64,000 bases of DNA from Anarhynchus alexandrinus (lineage: Eukaryota; Chordata; Aves; Charadriiformes; Charadriidae): positions 2,391,801-2,455,800 of the forward strand of contig VUYV01000047.1 in assembly GCA_008711295.1 (NCBI GenBank). Direction: 5' to 3'. The notes beneath the pieces were generated by a model. That model saw only the letters and a list, made by a program, of their open reading frames with translations, did not search any database and was not told the DNA's origin. A program made the translations under genes and the position numbers. How positions within the stretch are numbered: position 1 is the stretch's first letter; each line of letters starts with the position of its first letter. Shown in pieces: positions 13,351-26,890 of this stretch.

Positions 13351-13577
13351 CTGGATAATACTACTGGGAAGCAAGTTTATATTTAGAAGCACAGAAAGAT
13401 GTTAACCATGTGCCTCCTAGAAAAAAATAAATCTGCCGTAATAGTAGCTGACAATAAAATCACCTTTGGAAAAAAAAGTCTTAATACTTTCAGAGCACAA
13501 CCCAGGATATTTCCAAATGCAGACAGATGTTTGAAATGTTTACACAGACAGATCATTGCAGCAATTTAGGCATTTCG

Positions 13578-13589
13578 CCCCCCCCCCCC
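13578..13589 (+). repeat. C12 homopolymer
   Basis: Twelve consecutive cytosines. Such runs are prone to length errors in assembly. Confidence 0.9.
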
Positions 13590-13777
13590 TTCACTTCCCT
13601 ATCTTCTGATTGTTGTCTTCTCTAGGACCTTGAGAAACACCAAGTAGCAGCCGCTCTGAGCCGCTCTTTTCTGCAGCTCGGGCTTGGCTTGGCTGTTCAC
13701 CGCTACACCCATAAAATGATGGTTTTGATCAACCTCTTCAGAACCCTTTTTCTCTGAAGTTTTCCGTTCGCCCAAGG

Positions 13778-13935
13778 AGCGCCGCTCCAACCTGACGTGT
13801 TGGAAACACGAGGACCCAGAACATAAGGTCGTCTCTCCGGTCTGGGTTCACCCCGATCCGGCGGGAGGTGAAATGCCCCCAACGCACACGGCCAGGGCAG
13901 AAACTGCCCCTTCCAGCAGCCGAGCGCGCCCCCGA
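13778..13935. promoter_or_regulatory. CpG-dense patch (13.8 kb)
   Basis: About 160 bp with roughly 17 CpG dinucleotides by eye, in a setting where CpG is scarce. Words such as GAGCGCCGCTCC, ATCCGGCGGG and GAGCGCGCCCCCG stand out. A 101-codon minus-strand frame crosses it but has no recognisable domain. Isolated CpG clusters in vertebrates often mark promoters or enhancers kept free of methylation. Here that is inference, because no adjoining gene is seen. Confidence 0.4.
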
Positions 13936-16900
13936 TTTTCACTCCAGTAGTGGCATCTGATGTGAACTGGGAGCCTGCAGCAGCCCAGCTGCATTGGTTA
14001 CTGACCACAAATTACTTAATCCCCAGTATAAACAAGGCCTAACGTTCAAACTCATCTGCCGGTTCCCTCGCAGCTTCCTACTCACAGTTCACGGAAGATG
14101 ACTTCTCCTTGTTCCCACGACTGGAGAGTCAGGATCAAAGGCTTGAAGAGAAAGAATATAAAGCTTTTTCTTTTTCTTTTTTTTTTTTTTCTTTTTTTAA
14201 ACTACGGTTGCAAATGTCTTTGCTTTACTTTGTTGAGGTGTTTAAAAATAATATGTAAAATCGCCATAGAAAACTTTTAAATTTTTAAGCAGTAACAGGC
14301 TTGTGTAGGTACCGGCAGCAGCAGCTGCATGGGACGCAGTTTGTGCCTCTCGCTGTCCTCATAAATACATGTATTTATTGTTGATTGTTTAACAGACAAA
14401 CTGCCATTCCCTCCAGATGCTCTTTGAACAGCCATGGGAAGGCTTCCATCGGCTGAGCCAGCAAGCAGGTGAAGTAGGTGGGTTTTTTGGTTTATTGCTT
14501 AGTTTTCTTTTAGTTCTTATCAGAACTGAAAAATATTAGAGAAAAACCACATAAACAGAAATGTAAAATCTGAGAAGAATGAAAAATGCTGGGTTTTTTT
14601 TTTTTAAAATTAACATTTCACTTTAGAGGAGTGAAATACAGTTTATAGTCTCAAAATTGGACCAGTGGTGTCTGTCTGAGAGCCTTCTATGTATCGACAG
14701 CACTAAACAACTGCCGGATCCTGCAAAAACGGCAGAAACTGGAAATGTGGGAATTATTCACGTAGGTGTGTTGGCAGGGTTGTGCCGTCTACCCCATAAT
14801 GCACCTGGTTGCTATCACTTTTACTTTAAAGTGCGCTAAAATTCAGCTAATAAAATTTAAAAAGAAAATCATATAAAGTGACATATAAGCAGGTTTCACA
14901 TATGAATAAAAAAGCTTTAGCATGTTCTTTGACACGTGAAGTGTACGTTCTCTTTTATCAGGCTTTTCCCGATTAAAATAATGAAAAACATGCACTACCT
15001 AAAAAAAAAAAAAATAAAAAAAAACCCTCCCAAACTCACCCACGTTAATAAGTACTGCATGTGTAACAGGATCATTCTGGCAAAGGAAATTTTTTCTCCC
15101 CCCTATGAAATTTTCTTGGGGAACATACAACAATGCATTTTCATCACACTGGCCACAGATTTGCACACATAAAGGGACTTATATGAAGTCAAGCTATTTT
15201 CCCCCAGGAACTCTCCATTTCCAGCAGATATTTTAATTGCCATGCAGCACTCCTCTCCCTTCAGTGCCCTTGGCTCTGCTACTGCCACCCCAAGCATCCC
15301 TCAAACCCTCTGCCCATCGCAGGAGAACCCAGCCATGCGGGCAGATCCGCATCCCAGGCAGGTGGTCTGTGCCACATGTGTAGGGGACACTGTATGACTT
15401 GTCATTGTCTTAGGGAATGGCTCTGTGAGCACTGGAGATGCTGATGGGAGCCAGGACTACCCCAGCACGTACCTTCTGGCTGAACCACTCCAGGAAAAGT
15501 GATGCAGTGCACCTCAGGTCTTTTAAATTAACTAATTAAGCTCTCCCTAAGTTATCAGGGCAGATGAAGCCGTTCACATGAATTCCCCTTGCCACTGTGT
15601 GGTTGAATTTGAGACCCTTTTTCCACTGAAGAGGCTTATGGGCTCCAGCCCTCACTACAAAGAGCTGAAGAGCCGGTGTCTGATAGACACCATCTCCTTG
15701 CTGTAGGTAGGCTTCACAGCTGGGTCCGCTCTTGCCTTTGCTTACCGTCAGCCCTCCCCAACGTTCACAGTTGCCCAGGTGCCCCTGCGCAATGGCTGGC
15801 CACACACAAGCAGCCTGGCCATGCACATCGAGTACCAGAAGGTGCAAAGCCCGATCCTTACAGACACCGCACGGGAGAACGTCCCAATGCACCCTTGTGG
15901 GTGAGGTTTTCTCCACTTCACAGAAAAACACTCAACCATTTGTTCATAATAAAAAAAAAAAAAAAAGAAGTCGTATGCATGTCTTTCCATCTAGTATATG
16001 AAATCTGAAATAGTTGGGATCAGGAAAGCTTTGCCATCTCAGTTTCCCCCATCACATGCTGTACGTCTATTTAAGTGCGAGGTAAAGGCCAGTGACAGAG
16101 CGAGCACTTTGTTTATCGACGTTTCTTCATATCAGCTCAGCGATCTACAGGATCAATCCCTTAATTTGCAACATCTTTTAAGCATGTCAGAGATCAGAAA
16201 TGAGCCATATCTTGCTTCTTAATAAGTTTCTATATAAATCACTGCCTTATTAAAAACAAAATGTAGTATCCTCCACTAATGATCAAATTCTACAGTTTAG
16301 CAATGTTAATGACCCTTTACTGTGGAACACTGAAATATTTTTATAATAAAGGTTATGACTTGCATTGTATTTATTGTAAGCAGGGGTTTTATATTTTAAA
16401 AAAAATCACTATTTTAATATGTAACACCTAAATATATAACCTTCCGATGGCTACATTTCAAAGGCAATGTGTGTGTTCCATTTAACTTTCTTCTTTTTTT
16501 GAGGAAAAAAAAACCCAACCCTCACTCTTCAGAAAGTTGTAAATATTCTAGAAAGCCTGTTAATCACGAAATCTTGCAAACTGAAATTTGTTCAGGGCAA
16601 GGGGATTCTATGTGATTTTCAGCACACCGCCTTTGTTTCCGATGCACCGGTTCACGTGTCAGCACGCCAATGTGTCATGCCTGGTTACATGTGTCTTGTT
16701 GTGTTAAAATTATGTTCCTGACATACCCAGGCTCGATGCCCCATCTCCATTATGTGTCGGGCTGCCCATTTTAAGAGCATTAGCTTTTAATTTCCTTATT
16801 TTTTTTACGTTCTATGAGTTTGCCATACTAGAGAGGAGTAAGACTGATGCCCTCATCCGTCACTGGTCCCAGTAGAGACCGCCCGGCAAGACTCTTGCAC

Positions 16901-19900
16901 CCACCAGAACTCCAAACAACGCTTAAATCATCCGTGGCAATAGTCCAAGCACAAAGGAGAAGCTGTACAATAAACAGCTGTATCAGCTGAACATGGCTCG
17001 ATTCGTACTGCTTTCCCACAGCCCTCCCTGCACGCACCGCTCCTCACAGGAGAAATAATGAACGCTTATGTTCATCACCTGCACAAAATATGCTTTCGTG
17101 TTAAACGTTCACAACCAGCTTCCTGACAAAAGGCTCCGTGGGTGTAGGAAGGTGGCTGGCTGTCGTTGAGGGGTACGTTCAGGTGACTCTTTGTGCCATG
17201 GGTGATTCAGCTATGGGGCATCGTTTCCAGTGGGCACAGAGGAGGCTGGCAGGCAGACGGTGTGTAAAACTTCACGGTTAACTAGAAATCCTTGATAAAT
17301 TAAACAAATGTGGGCTTTGATCCCCCTGAAAGCAAAACCAGGTAGTAGAATTATTGTCCTACTACATGATTCTCATCCAGCTGTTAAAAACTCAGACACA
17401 TGCCAGTGTCCAGTATTAACATTTCCTTCTGTGAAATTCAGTTAAATTCATCAAAATATTTTGCCTCTCTCTTCCTCTGAAATACTGCACTATAATCAGC
17501 CCAGTACAGGAGGCTGACTTTGGGATAGCCAGAAATCATCAGTAAACAGAAGTTTCCTTACAAGGACATTTTGATTTTCTTTTCCTTCTTACATACCAGT
17601 GTTGAAATGTCAAAACTCTCATCATAGGGCTCAGCGCTTAGTAAAATTATAACTTTTCCTCTTTATTATGGATGTAAAATAGACAAAACCTGTAGTATCG
17701 AACTTTTATGGGACTACAAAGGTGTCAAACATTTTGTGCATTAGAGTCAGATTTATTTTTTTTTTAAGTTCTCTCTTAAACCAGGGCAGAAGGTAGAGGC
17801 CCATGGTACAACGCTTCATGGTGGCAGTGGAAATAACTCCCACCAACACCCAACCTTTACATGTGTCCTCTCCATACACACTTGACAGTCAAAAATTGTA
17901 AGTCTCCTTCGGTAAGATAGTCTAGAGAGCAGTCACCTGGAAAAGTCTACAGCTCTGTTTTTCTATAATATTCATTGACGTTATTGATCTCTTGAAGTGA
18001 AAAGCAAACTTCCTATCACTTAATATCACATCATATAAACCTGCACAGCCATGAGCAGAAGCCACAATGCATTAACTTTTTTAATTCCTGCACCAGAACT
18101 ACCTCTCCTCTGGGAAAGGCACCCTAGACCTCATTATAAATTATTTATAGAAGGGAAAAAGTAAACATGTTCATTAAGTGAAGACTTTGGTACAGCTGAC
18201 TTTGCAACTATCTCCCATGTTTGGGGCTTGAGGTAACATACTTCAAAACTGACAGAAACTAATTTTATAAAAGCAAGAAGTAACAAAGCAATGAATAATC
18301 GAGCTATCCAGCATAATTACATCTCAAGTCAATGTTTCTCCAACAACAGCAGTTGGTGTACATTGTATTATCTCATACACTCATAAAAAGTAGCAGATAT
18401 CATCTGTTGGTGCAAAATTTTAACAGCAAGTCCTGACTTTGGAAGCTAACGTAAGTACTGACGTGTATACGATGGGTGATCATAAAGGTACTTGAGTAGT
18501 TAAATATGAATAAGTCTGATGACTTCACCCAGTGACAAGAGTCAGACTGGACTAAAATACACTTAATATTTCACAATTCAAACTATAACTTTTCCTTATT
18601 ACAAGGCTCCGTATGTATGCAAAGTAACCCACTTACCCCCATTTTCAGCTATGTTTCAAATAGTTGGGCAGGTTATGACCCAGACATGGTAAGACCCCAA
18701 GATAACATAGGGTTCTAGTTTAAGAGACTTCCTGAACTGCACCAGAAGTTTTCTGAAGAAAATTTGAAAGGCAAATTTGTTAGTCTGAAACTAAACATGT
18801 TTTTTTAATGAAATTGACTGGTTTACATCTTGCAGCATTCCAAAAAATTAAAAATAATAAACATCTCAGACTTGCTGCCTCTTGAGCTGGACAGGTTTCC
18901 CACAGCTGAATCCTTTGATGATACTCTTTGGACTTTCTATTTTAAGAAGTCATCCCTTTCTGCTTCTCTCTGGAGGCAAACTCTTTTGCTCTCCTGCCAA
19001 TCTTCCTCTTGACCTTTCCGTCCTGTGTACTTGGCCCTTCCATCTCTTTTCCAAAGTCCTCTCTCTCTCCTTCCACACTGTTAGACCCTCTTCATTTCCA
19101 GTGCCAGTAATTCCCCCTCGGTTGCCAGCAGAACTCTTCTTCTGCCCTGGTTGCCAAACTATTTAATCTTCTAGCCCTTCTTCTACACTTTTGCCAGAAG
19201 ATTTCTCCAGCTTCCAGAGAAATTGTATTGCCAAGACCACCCCATGTATTTGCACCAGTATAACAGCCAGTATTGCTACAACTGGATATATTAACTGCAG
19301 GAACCACATGTAGCAGTAAAAAACTATGTTATTATGACATTGAAGTTATATGTAAACATTGACCTTAATTGCACATCAAGAGGAAATTACTTTTCAAATG
19401 CTATAGGTAATAATTTTAACTCAATCTCTAATTTCCAAACCAAAATATTATGTTAAAGAACACATAAAGATATACTGGAGACCACCTTTTTTTTGTGTGG
19501 AGAGGAGAGGTTTGCTTAGTAAACACCTCTTTACCATGAACACTGTAAAAATAGCAATATGGTTCGGGCAGCTATTTTGTACGAGTTTCACGTGAACTGC
19601 TTATTTTTTGTTGCAATAGCTGCAAGGGAGTGTCCAACAACCTCTCGCTCTTCAGCAAACTCATTGACATAGTTCTTAACAAAAACTCTAACTCTCACTA
19701 AAAATTATTTATCAGACTCTTCCACGACACGTGTCAGACCAAGAACTGTCCATGCCTAGGGACTAAGGGAGGATGTTCATTTTGGCCTTGGACAAAGACC
19801 TTATCTATATATGCATATTATTCTTTCCCAGCTACAGCAATATATCCCTATCCACTCCAGCCAGATTAATATTTAAACATGATGACATTGTCATTCAAAA

Positions 19901-22740
19901 GCTTCAGGCTTGGTTACCATAGTTCTCATAGTCACAGTAGGAAACCACTAACTTTAAAAGAATTACAAATCTTTCGGCATACAGCAAACCAGAAGCAGAG
20001 GCGGCCTCCAAGCCCATCATCCTTACACACAGCCCTCCTCCCATCAAATATCAAGCAAGATACTTCGTTTTTTGGTTGGTTTGTTTTTTTTTGTGCCAAA
20101 ACCCTCCAAGGGACAGAGCAGCTCTGTGGGCTCCATCACCCAGCACGAACACACTCGCATTTGAGAATTGCTTTCAAATAGGAACATAACCAAGAATCAG
20201 ACTCACGGAGACAGATTAAGTGGTTCAGGCAACAAAAAGAGACTCGCTCCTAAAAATATAGCAATGATTAGAATACCAGCACTTCTAAAAGCTGCTAATA
20301 AATCTTGCTTTATTGACCTACAGCAGCCTCACAAAAATAACACCATAAAATAGACAACTCCGCAAACCCCTCTTCACAGAGTGGGGAAAAAAGAATAAAT
20401 GCCTCCTTTGCAAAATTGTGAAACTGAAAGGACGAATGCTGCAGAAAGACCTCTACTTAAAAACAAGTAAGTCAATACAAACAGTTGTGAAGTTAGCCAA
20501 AACACCTCCAAATACTCTGCGCTTGCCTGGTGTAAACTCTCCTCGATACGAGGACGTCATTTGCTCAGCTCAGAACACTTCAGCCTACAAGCCATTCTCA
20601 ACCTCAGACCTGTAAAGTCTTAAAAGCTTATTATGATTTTGAGGGTCTTCAAACTCTCCCCGTGCCAGTTTTTACCTGGCAAAGGTGCCCATCCTGATCT
20701 TCAAATTTTATGTAGTAAAGTAGAACAGCTTTCAATTTAGGGAATAAAACACCCTCCAGCTGAAGAAAATTCTCACATTACAGTATGTTAAGAAGAATCT
20801 TCACTTCAATTGTGGTCAGTTGTCATGGAGAAAGAAGGAGGAGGGAGAGAAAAGTATATTCCCATGTGAAAACCTTTCTTGTTTTTAAAAAAAAAAAAGT
20901 AAAAGAAAAAAAACACAAACAAAACCCCAAGTGTCCTTCTTCCTGCGCCTGACATTTTATGCAAAGTAGGTGAATCTGGAACGAGAGATCATTTAAAAAA
21001 TACTCATTATGCTATTTATGTACATAAATGTGGTTGTGTAAAAGTATAACAGGAATGCATTCACAATTGGTTTAAGTAATTTTCTCTTGGCAAACCACCA
21101 TAAAAAACAGGGGCGTCATGGCGCCACCAGAATCCTAAATTGTGGTGGAGAATCATCAGTACACATGGCATTAATCTCTGTCTCCTTGCAGGAGACACCC
21201 TTGCCTGCATTACTGGCCTGTCTCTTAAATCTAAGACGTTGTAACTTGAGTTTAAAATGACACCATAAATAAGATATCCTCTCCCCAACCCCCCAAACAA
21301 AAAATTGCCCACTCTATTAAAAAGACACATATTTCAGACAGTTTACTCCCGTTAGCGTTCTTCACTGCCAAAGCACACCAAAAGCGTAATACTAATGGGT
21401 TAATAATAGATCATGTAGTCTTCAGTATTCATATTGGACGTGATTCAGACTACTGAGAGACTTTTTAAATATATACATATAATTAGTTAACCCATTGGTA
21501 TTACATTCTTGTTACTTTGGATTGATCACAAGACTGTAGGGATCTCATTATACCATACCAGTTTATTTTCCCCAGTGACTGAGAACACTTAGCTGTCTTT
21601 TAATATCTTACTATTAATCGCTTGCTAAGTTTTCAAACCTCCTTTTTCCTTCTTCCAAATTTAGGCAGAGTTTTGTTAATAGAGCAATTTAAAATATCAC
21701 CATTCTCTTCGCAAATTTCTCTGTGACTTGTAAACATTTTTAAAATGTTCTACCAGATGAAATTCATGTCTTTTAAAGGAAACTGTGTCTCTATTTTGGT
21801 GGAAAAAAAAAAAAAAGAAAAGACTGATAGTTTGGGAACACCCACTCAAGATAAAATAAGGATCCTGGAAGATTTCCTGTGGGGGTTAATGGAGGCCAGG
21901 CCAATGGTAACTGACCTTGAAGTCCCCAGAAGAAGCTTCGTGTTTGTCCTCAGATTATTTATGTATTTTTTAAATGATTCTTCAGAATGCGAAGCTAAGT
22001 TTGTCAACCCTGATATGGTGAGAGTCCAAAAAATGTCACTGATAAGTGCCACCTTTATATGCACTTACAAGAAGAAAAAAAAATAGGGAACTCAATATGG
22101 AAATATTTTTAGTTGATTTTCTTATATCCTACTTAGTGCAGCATTGCCAAAAACATGCTAACATAATTCAGAGATAGAACAGCAGCATAGCATTAACATA
22201 TTAAATAATTAGCAGATATAGGTATTTTAAATGAAACTTACCCACAATGACACATGTTTAATTCAGATTGTGAGCCATGGTGTGCTTTTCCCAACAAGTT
22301 ATATGACTGTAATACTGTCTTAAAAAGCTATTATTTTAGGTACTTCGGAAAAAGAGAAAAAAAAAAGTGTTAAAGATCCATACAGAGGGTTTCTGCAAAT
22401 GAATATGATGTATTCCAGAAACAACATGCATTCACACAGACACTCAATAAGAAAGGGACTGTTTACTCAGTTTATAGCTTGAAAACCACTAGGGACTGTG
22501 TTCCAGTATGGGAAATTTTAGTACAGTGCATTGTTAATACAAAATAAAAAGCAAGCCTGGGAAGTTAGGATTATATTTTTTTGAAAATGCTTGTTTGGAC
22601 CATTAAAAAAAATATTGCCTTCTAATGTCAAAGTACGAACAAATACTTTTTCAGATGAATAAAATCTGTAATCAGTTAGATAAGAGCAATATGCCTTTTT
22701 TTGGCATTTAATCAAACAATGAAATCACATACACATTTCC
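13936..22740. other. Long noncoding stretch
   Basis: No gene recognised in almost 9 kb. Contents include T-rich runs at 14164-14199, A-rich runs at 15001-15024 and 15951-15966, and a possible MITE fragment at 14714-14791. Overlapping 131-codon (minus) and 110-codon (plus) frames at 15536-16008 have no recognisable domain. Several TAATTA-type motifs occur, as at about 18315, typical of AT-rich noncoding DNA. Confidence 0.5.
14714..14791. mobile_element. Possible decayed palindromic MITE
   Basis: GGATCCTGCAAAA at the left and TTGGCAGGGTTGTGCC at the right form imperfect inverted termini. They resemble the clearer element at 29512-29647 (AATCCTGCAA ... TTGCAGGATT). ATTCACGTAGG inside fits the same family's internal pattern as I recall it. 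This copy is shorter and more diverged, so the call is tentative. Confidence 0.3.
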
Positions 22741-22749
22741 TGACACAAA

Positions 22750-23130
22750 AGACAAATGATGTAATAATCTGAAGGAGTTTCTCTATCTCCTTGGAACTTT
22801 GCATACTTGACTTGTTTTCCATATTTTGTGACTTTAAATGGTGGGAAAATTATATTAAAATGCTTGTAGCAGTTCCTCTAAACTAGCATCCTTTTTGTTT
22901 TATTGTATTTAATATAAAAGCAGCAATTATTTGATTTCAAAGTTATGAAAATATGTACCTTATGAGAAAACAAGCAATTTAAGCTTTAATTGGTGTCATT
23001 TTTCACAGAACTGGCAAGATTCTTGCATCCCTGGCATGTTGTTTTCTATAAAACTGCAGAGCTGCTTTCAATGAATGTTTTACGAATGTATAAGTTGTTA
23101 CATGAAGGTATGTGAGTGGATGCCTGGAAA
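22750..23130. promoter_or_regulatory. Candidate conserved noncoding element
   Basis: AT-rich, repeat-free block with several homeodomain-like cores (TTAATTGG within GCTTTAATTGGTGTC) and long stretches without simple repeats. It reads like the deeply conserved enhancers found in vertebrate gene deserts. That impression is not evidence of conservation, which needs alignment. Confidence 0.2.
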
Positions 23131-26100
23131 TATAAGATTTCTGGGGGGATTTATTCACAAAAGATGCATTTCATTTCATAGTGTATATACTGTAATTTTT
23201 CCTTAATATTCCTAATGTGCTTTGCTTCCCATTAGGCATTTCTTCCATTCTTGTACGGTAAGAAAGGGGAGGTATGCAAGAGGGATATTTTGCTCAGGAG
23301 AAATAGAAATAAAGATGGGGGAAACAATGGAAAAAAAACTGCTTTGAAAAAAATTATTTTATGTACATTTTTTGTGCAAAATTAGACACCCAAAACAGTT
23401 GGGTTTCCCTTTTTTTTTTTCTTCTTGTCCCAAATTTAACTTTCCCCCATGAAGCATATAATACTCATGCCCTTAACCTGATGGGGGTGTGATCTGCTTT
23501 TTAAATTTTTTTAAAATAGTACCCACAAGATGTGAACTACAGGCCTCCAACACCAGCTCCTGTAAAGATGTACCACAAGACACAATCCCAGTTAAAGATC
23601 CTGGCCCGCGGGTACAGCTATCCAACCCCACACCAATCATGGAAGGGGTTATATGACTGCAAATATCAAGATACTCAAAGTGTTGCGATGGCCCAGCCAC
23701 GAGGAGAAAGCATGTGCAGATTGAGATACGGCTGCAAACTTGAGACGTGGCCATGACTTTTGTCAGCATCGGGACCTCAGGAAGGGGCAGGAACCTTGGT
23801 GATGCTGTGTCCTGCTGTACCGCTCATCTTCAATGCCCCCTCAGAAGCTTGGAGGATCAAGCTACGAAGGGGCCTCACTGGTCCGCAGGGTGGTAGACAC
23901 CTTCAGCAAGAGGGCATTTCACTGGTGGGTTGGTCCAGGACTTGGTGCTGTCCCACTGTAAGGGAAGGAGCGGCCCTGTGTCAAGAAGGGTGCAGAGGAA
24001 TGACATTGCTGTGGGTCCATCAGCCCCACAGCAACAGGGAGCAGCCCACCTTCTCTATGGGACCGTTCTTCCCTTAGCAGAGAGACAGCGGCCACCACTC
24101 AGTGAATACATGTAACACAAGGACTTTGGTGCTTTGCTTTAGCCAGCAGATACTTAGACATGACATCATCCAAATGGATTTCAACGAGCAAACATTTCAC
24201 CCTGCACATGGGCCAAACTGGTGAATTAATTCATTCATATACCCAGGAAATTATTTATTCTAGAAGAACTATGTTCCATTAAAAGCCCACCATTGCCACT
24301 GGACTTGGACCCTGCCCTGTACAATCAGCCACAAATGAGGTGGTCGTTGTCTCAAAAAGTGAGAGCACGGGAGACCAGAGCATTTTTTCCCCCCTCTTAA
24401 AAATCAGGAACACCACGAGCAGAGGTGTCACAAGCTACCACAAAGGGAACATCAGCCTGTCTCAGCCTCAGCCAGGAGGGCACACTGGTGCTGAGCACTT
24501 AATTAAGGGTTCACAGCCATTTAGAGCGTAATTTCTCTGTTCTAGATTTTACGAGGTAGACACAAACATCTTTGGGCCACAAATGTTTCTGCTCAACCAC
24601 GTGTTTACTGGAACCAGTAGTGAAATACCCAAACACAGGGACAGGCTCTGCAGCCTCTCCTCTCCCCATCGACCTTCTCATACATTCCTCTCTTACATCA
24701 AAACACCTACTACCACGACTTTCTATCTGCCTGTGACCGTTCCTTCTTTACACTTCAACATTTTAATTAAAAAGCAATAAAACACTTTAATTTGAGGTTT
24801 GTACATAAAAATACAAGTAAAAATGGCCTGAACACTGGGCAAATACTATTGAAATCTGAGCTGAAAGGCAGTTAGAGTAACTTTAACCACCTGAGAAATG
24901 CAATAATCACCCTGAAATGCACAGCCTGGAGTGTTTTATTGCCATTATAAACTGCAATTTATACATTAAAATAAGGAAAACAGTCAGACCCATCCATTTA
25001 TGAGCTATAATAAATATGGTTATGACATCACTGACAACCAGTCACAAACTTCCAAACACATCCAGAGCTCTAAAGCAATTTCACGATTACCTTTTAAATC
25101 TGTTTTCTATCAGCACATGTGTATTTCTTGGGTGTGCACGCAGCCACGGGCCTGACTCAGCAGCGGTGTCTTCATGGGTGCGAAGGTCTCCTGCATTCTG
25201 CAAGGTCTTGGCCTAACTTTGTCTTTCATGCCTCTTGCACCCATCCAGCCCCCACGCTACACGTACCATCCTCTATCTTCCCCATGACACCCACGCAAAA
25301 AAAAAAAAAAAACCAAAACAAAAAAAAATGGTTGTTAGAGAATCATTGCTAACACTTTTTGCAACTCTCAAAACATCACTTTGACAGAATTTGGGAAAAA
25401 TGCTGCTTTGGAGAAACCTCTAGAATGGCCATTATGGCCCTCATGAAGTCCCTCTGTTTGAGGGACAAATATTCCTCAACTATTTAGGCTAAGTGGTTGC
25501 ACTCCAGAAGAGTTAGCCATTGCATGCAGCCTTGAATACAGCTGCTCAGCCGCTTTTGCTAGATTTCTCCTTCAAACATAGCCCCAACGTTTGTTCTTTC
25601 CACTGTTGCAAGTTTCTTGGGGGAGGAGAGTTTCTAAAATGAATAAATCGTACCTCAGGGAACAGCTCTTCTCTAAGAACAAGCTAACAGGATAAGCCTA
25701 TAATAGAAATATAAATCAACCGCAAAACTTTTTTTTTTATTTTCAGCACATTTTTTTCTCAGAACCAGCAGTGCAACGATTTCCTCCTTTTTACTGCTCA
25801 GCCCCTTTCTTGACAAAACCTGACCTGGTCCCTCTGCCTTCCAGCTGCCAATGCGTTTGTCACATGCATTGCGGCTTCATCGGGATCAAAGATCTTCGAC
25901 TTCATCCTCAGGCTCCGACAACCTGGAGCTAAGCTGGAGAAGACGAGCTGTGGTAGCAGTTGCATGGGCCTGATCCAGCAGCGGCTGCCAAACACGAGGG
26001 CCCCCTACGAGGAGGACAACAGCTGAAGACGTTCAGATCAGAGGGAACTCGCTGTGCTAAAGCCGAGAGGAGCTGGGAGTCACAGGGCGAGGAGCAGCCA

Positions 26101-26803
26101 TCAATTTGGTGTCATGCTGTGTGCGAGACAGGCTGGAGCAAAGCACCGGGGTGACCTGTCTGATTCACCATCGCAAGCAAAGGCTAAATACCAAGTGAGG
26201 GAAGGAAGGAGCGCACGTCGTGCTGGAGAAGACACAGCCTTTGATATGCCTAGTTAAACACAAGGTCTTATGAGATTTAACGGTACTGACCCTGTTATTT
26301 TACATTTTAACCCTCCCACTCAATGCATCGTATTGTCCTTCTGTTCCTATCTTCATAGCCCAGTAGCAATTGCTTTTCGTCTCCCCACGTTTTCCCTTAA
26401 ATCAGCCCAATTTTCCTGCAGAAGGTATTCCCGATTTTCACTCTGCTCAGGAGGACGTCATCTCACCAGGAACTGCTCTTCAAATCCTCCACCTTCCCTT
26501 GCCAAGGCATCAACCTCAGCTCTCGGTGGAAACTTCTGGCACAAAAGTACCACCAAACGGATACCGGTCAAGCAGACAAACAGACTTAACAAAACACCGC
26601 GAGTACCCTGTGCCAGCAAAGGTAGGATAGCATGGGTAGTGTGATAGGAGAACAACAGTCAGATAAGATAAAGCCCTTTCGCAGGCCTTTACAGACATTT
26701 CCTCTGAAGACACACTACGGTTATTGGCACACAGCAGGATCTTAGCAGTTGCCAAGACTCCAGATATTTCTCTTTACAACGCCCCTCTGAAGCAGATGAA
26801 GAG
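23131..26803. other. Noncoding sequence
   Basis: No gene recognised. A frame of 124 codons (26270-26644, plus) and others near 100 codons (23473-24077) show no domain. There is an A16 run at 25297-25312 followed by more A-rich sequence to 25328. Confidence 0.5.
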
Positions 26804-26880
26804 AGTACTATTTTTACCCCTTTGCGGAAGTGAAAACTGAAAAACAAGTATATTGTGTGATTTTTCCATGGTTGTAGAAA
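26804..26880 (-). mobile_element. MIR-like SINE fragment (reverse)
   Basis: AGTACTATTTTTACCCCTTTGCGGAAGTGAAAACTGAAAAACA fits the reverse complement of the MIR core (tattattttaccc...cagatgaggaaactgaggcaca). The following ATTGTGTGATTTTTCC fits the adjacent 'gtgacttgccc' part. It is diverged but matches in the right order over about 70 bp. Confidence 0.5.
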
Positions 26881-26890
26881 CCATGGAAAA
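26862..26890. other. Perfect 12-bp inverted repeat (hairpin)
   Basis: TTTTCCATGGTT and AACCATGGAAAA are exact reverse complements separated by the 5-nt loop GTAGA. The left arm overlaps the end of the MIR-like fragment. It could extrude as a cruciform or fold in a transcript. No known RNA gene is recognised. Confidence 0.85.

Larger units (their letters stand above)
11046..13577. other. Noncoding sequence with simple repeats
   Basis: Several overlapping frames of about 100-120 codons at 11082-11549 lie on both strands of a locally GC-richer patch, with no recognisable domain. At 11690-11770 GGGCCAAATCCTCA and GGGAGTTTTG faintly resemble an old palindromic repeat. Simple repeats include (AAAAT)n at 12027-12048, T17 at 13093-13109 and a purine-rich run at 13282-13350. 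Confidence 0.5.

Noticed and set aside
15536..16008. Overlapping 131-codon (minus) and 110-codon (plus) frames as coding
   Set aside because: No recognisable family. Open frames on both strands of the same GC-richer patch are expected where stop codons are rarer.
19225..19262. TTTGCACCAGTATAACAGCC as part of an old palindromic reptile/bird repeat
   Set aside because: Too short and diverged to separate from chance.
20666..20702. TTTACCTGGCAAAGGTGCCCATCCTGATC resembles the 5' end of U1 snRNA
   Set aside because: Only about 30 bases match loosely, and the following sequence has no U1 stem-loops or Sm site.
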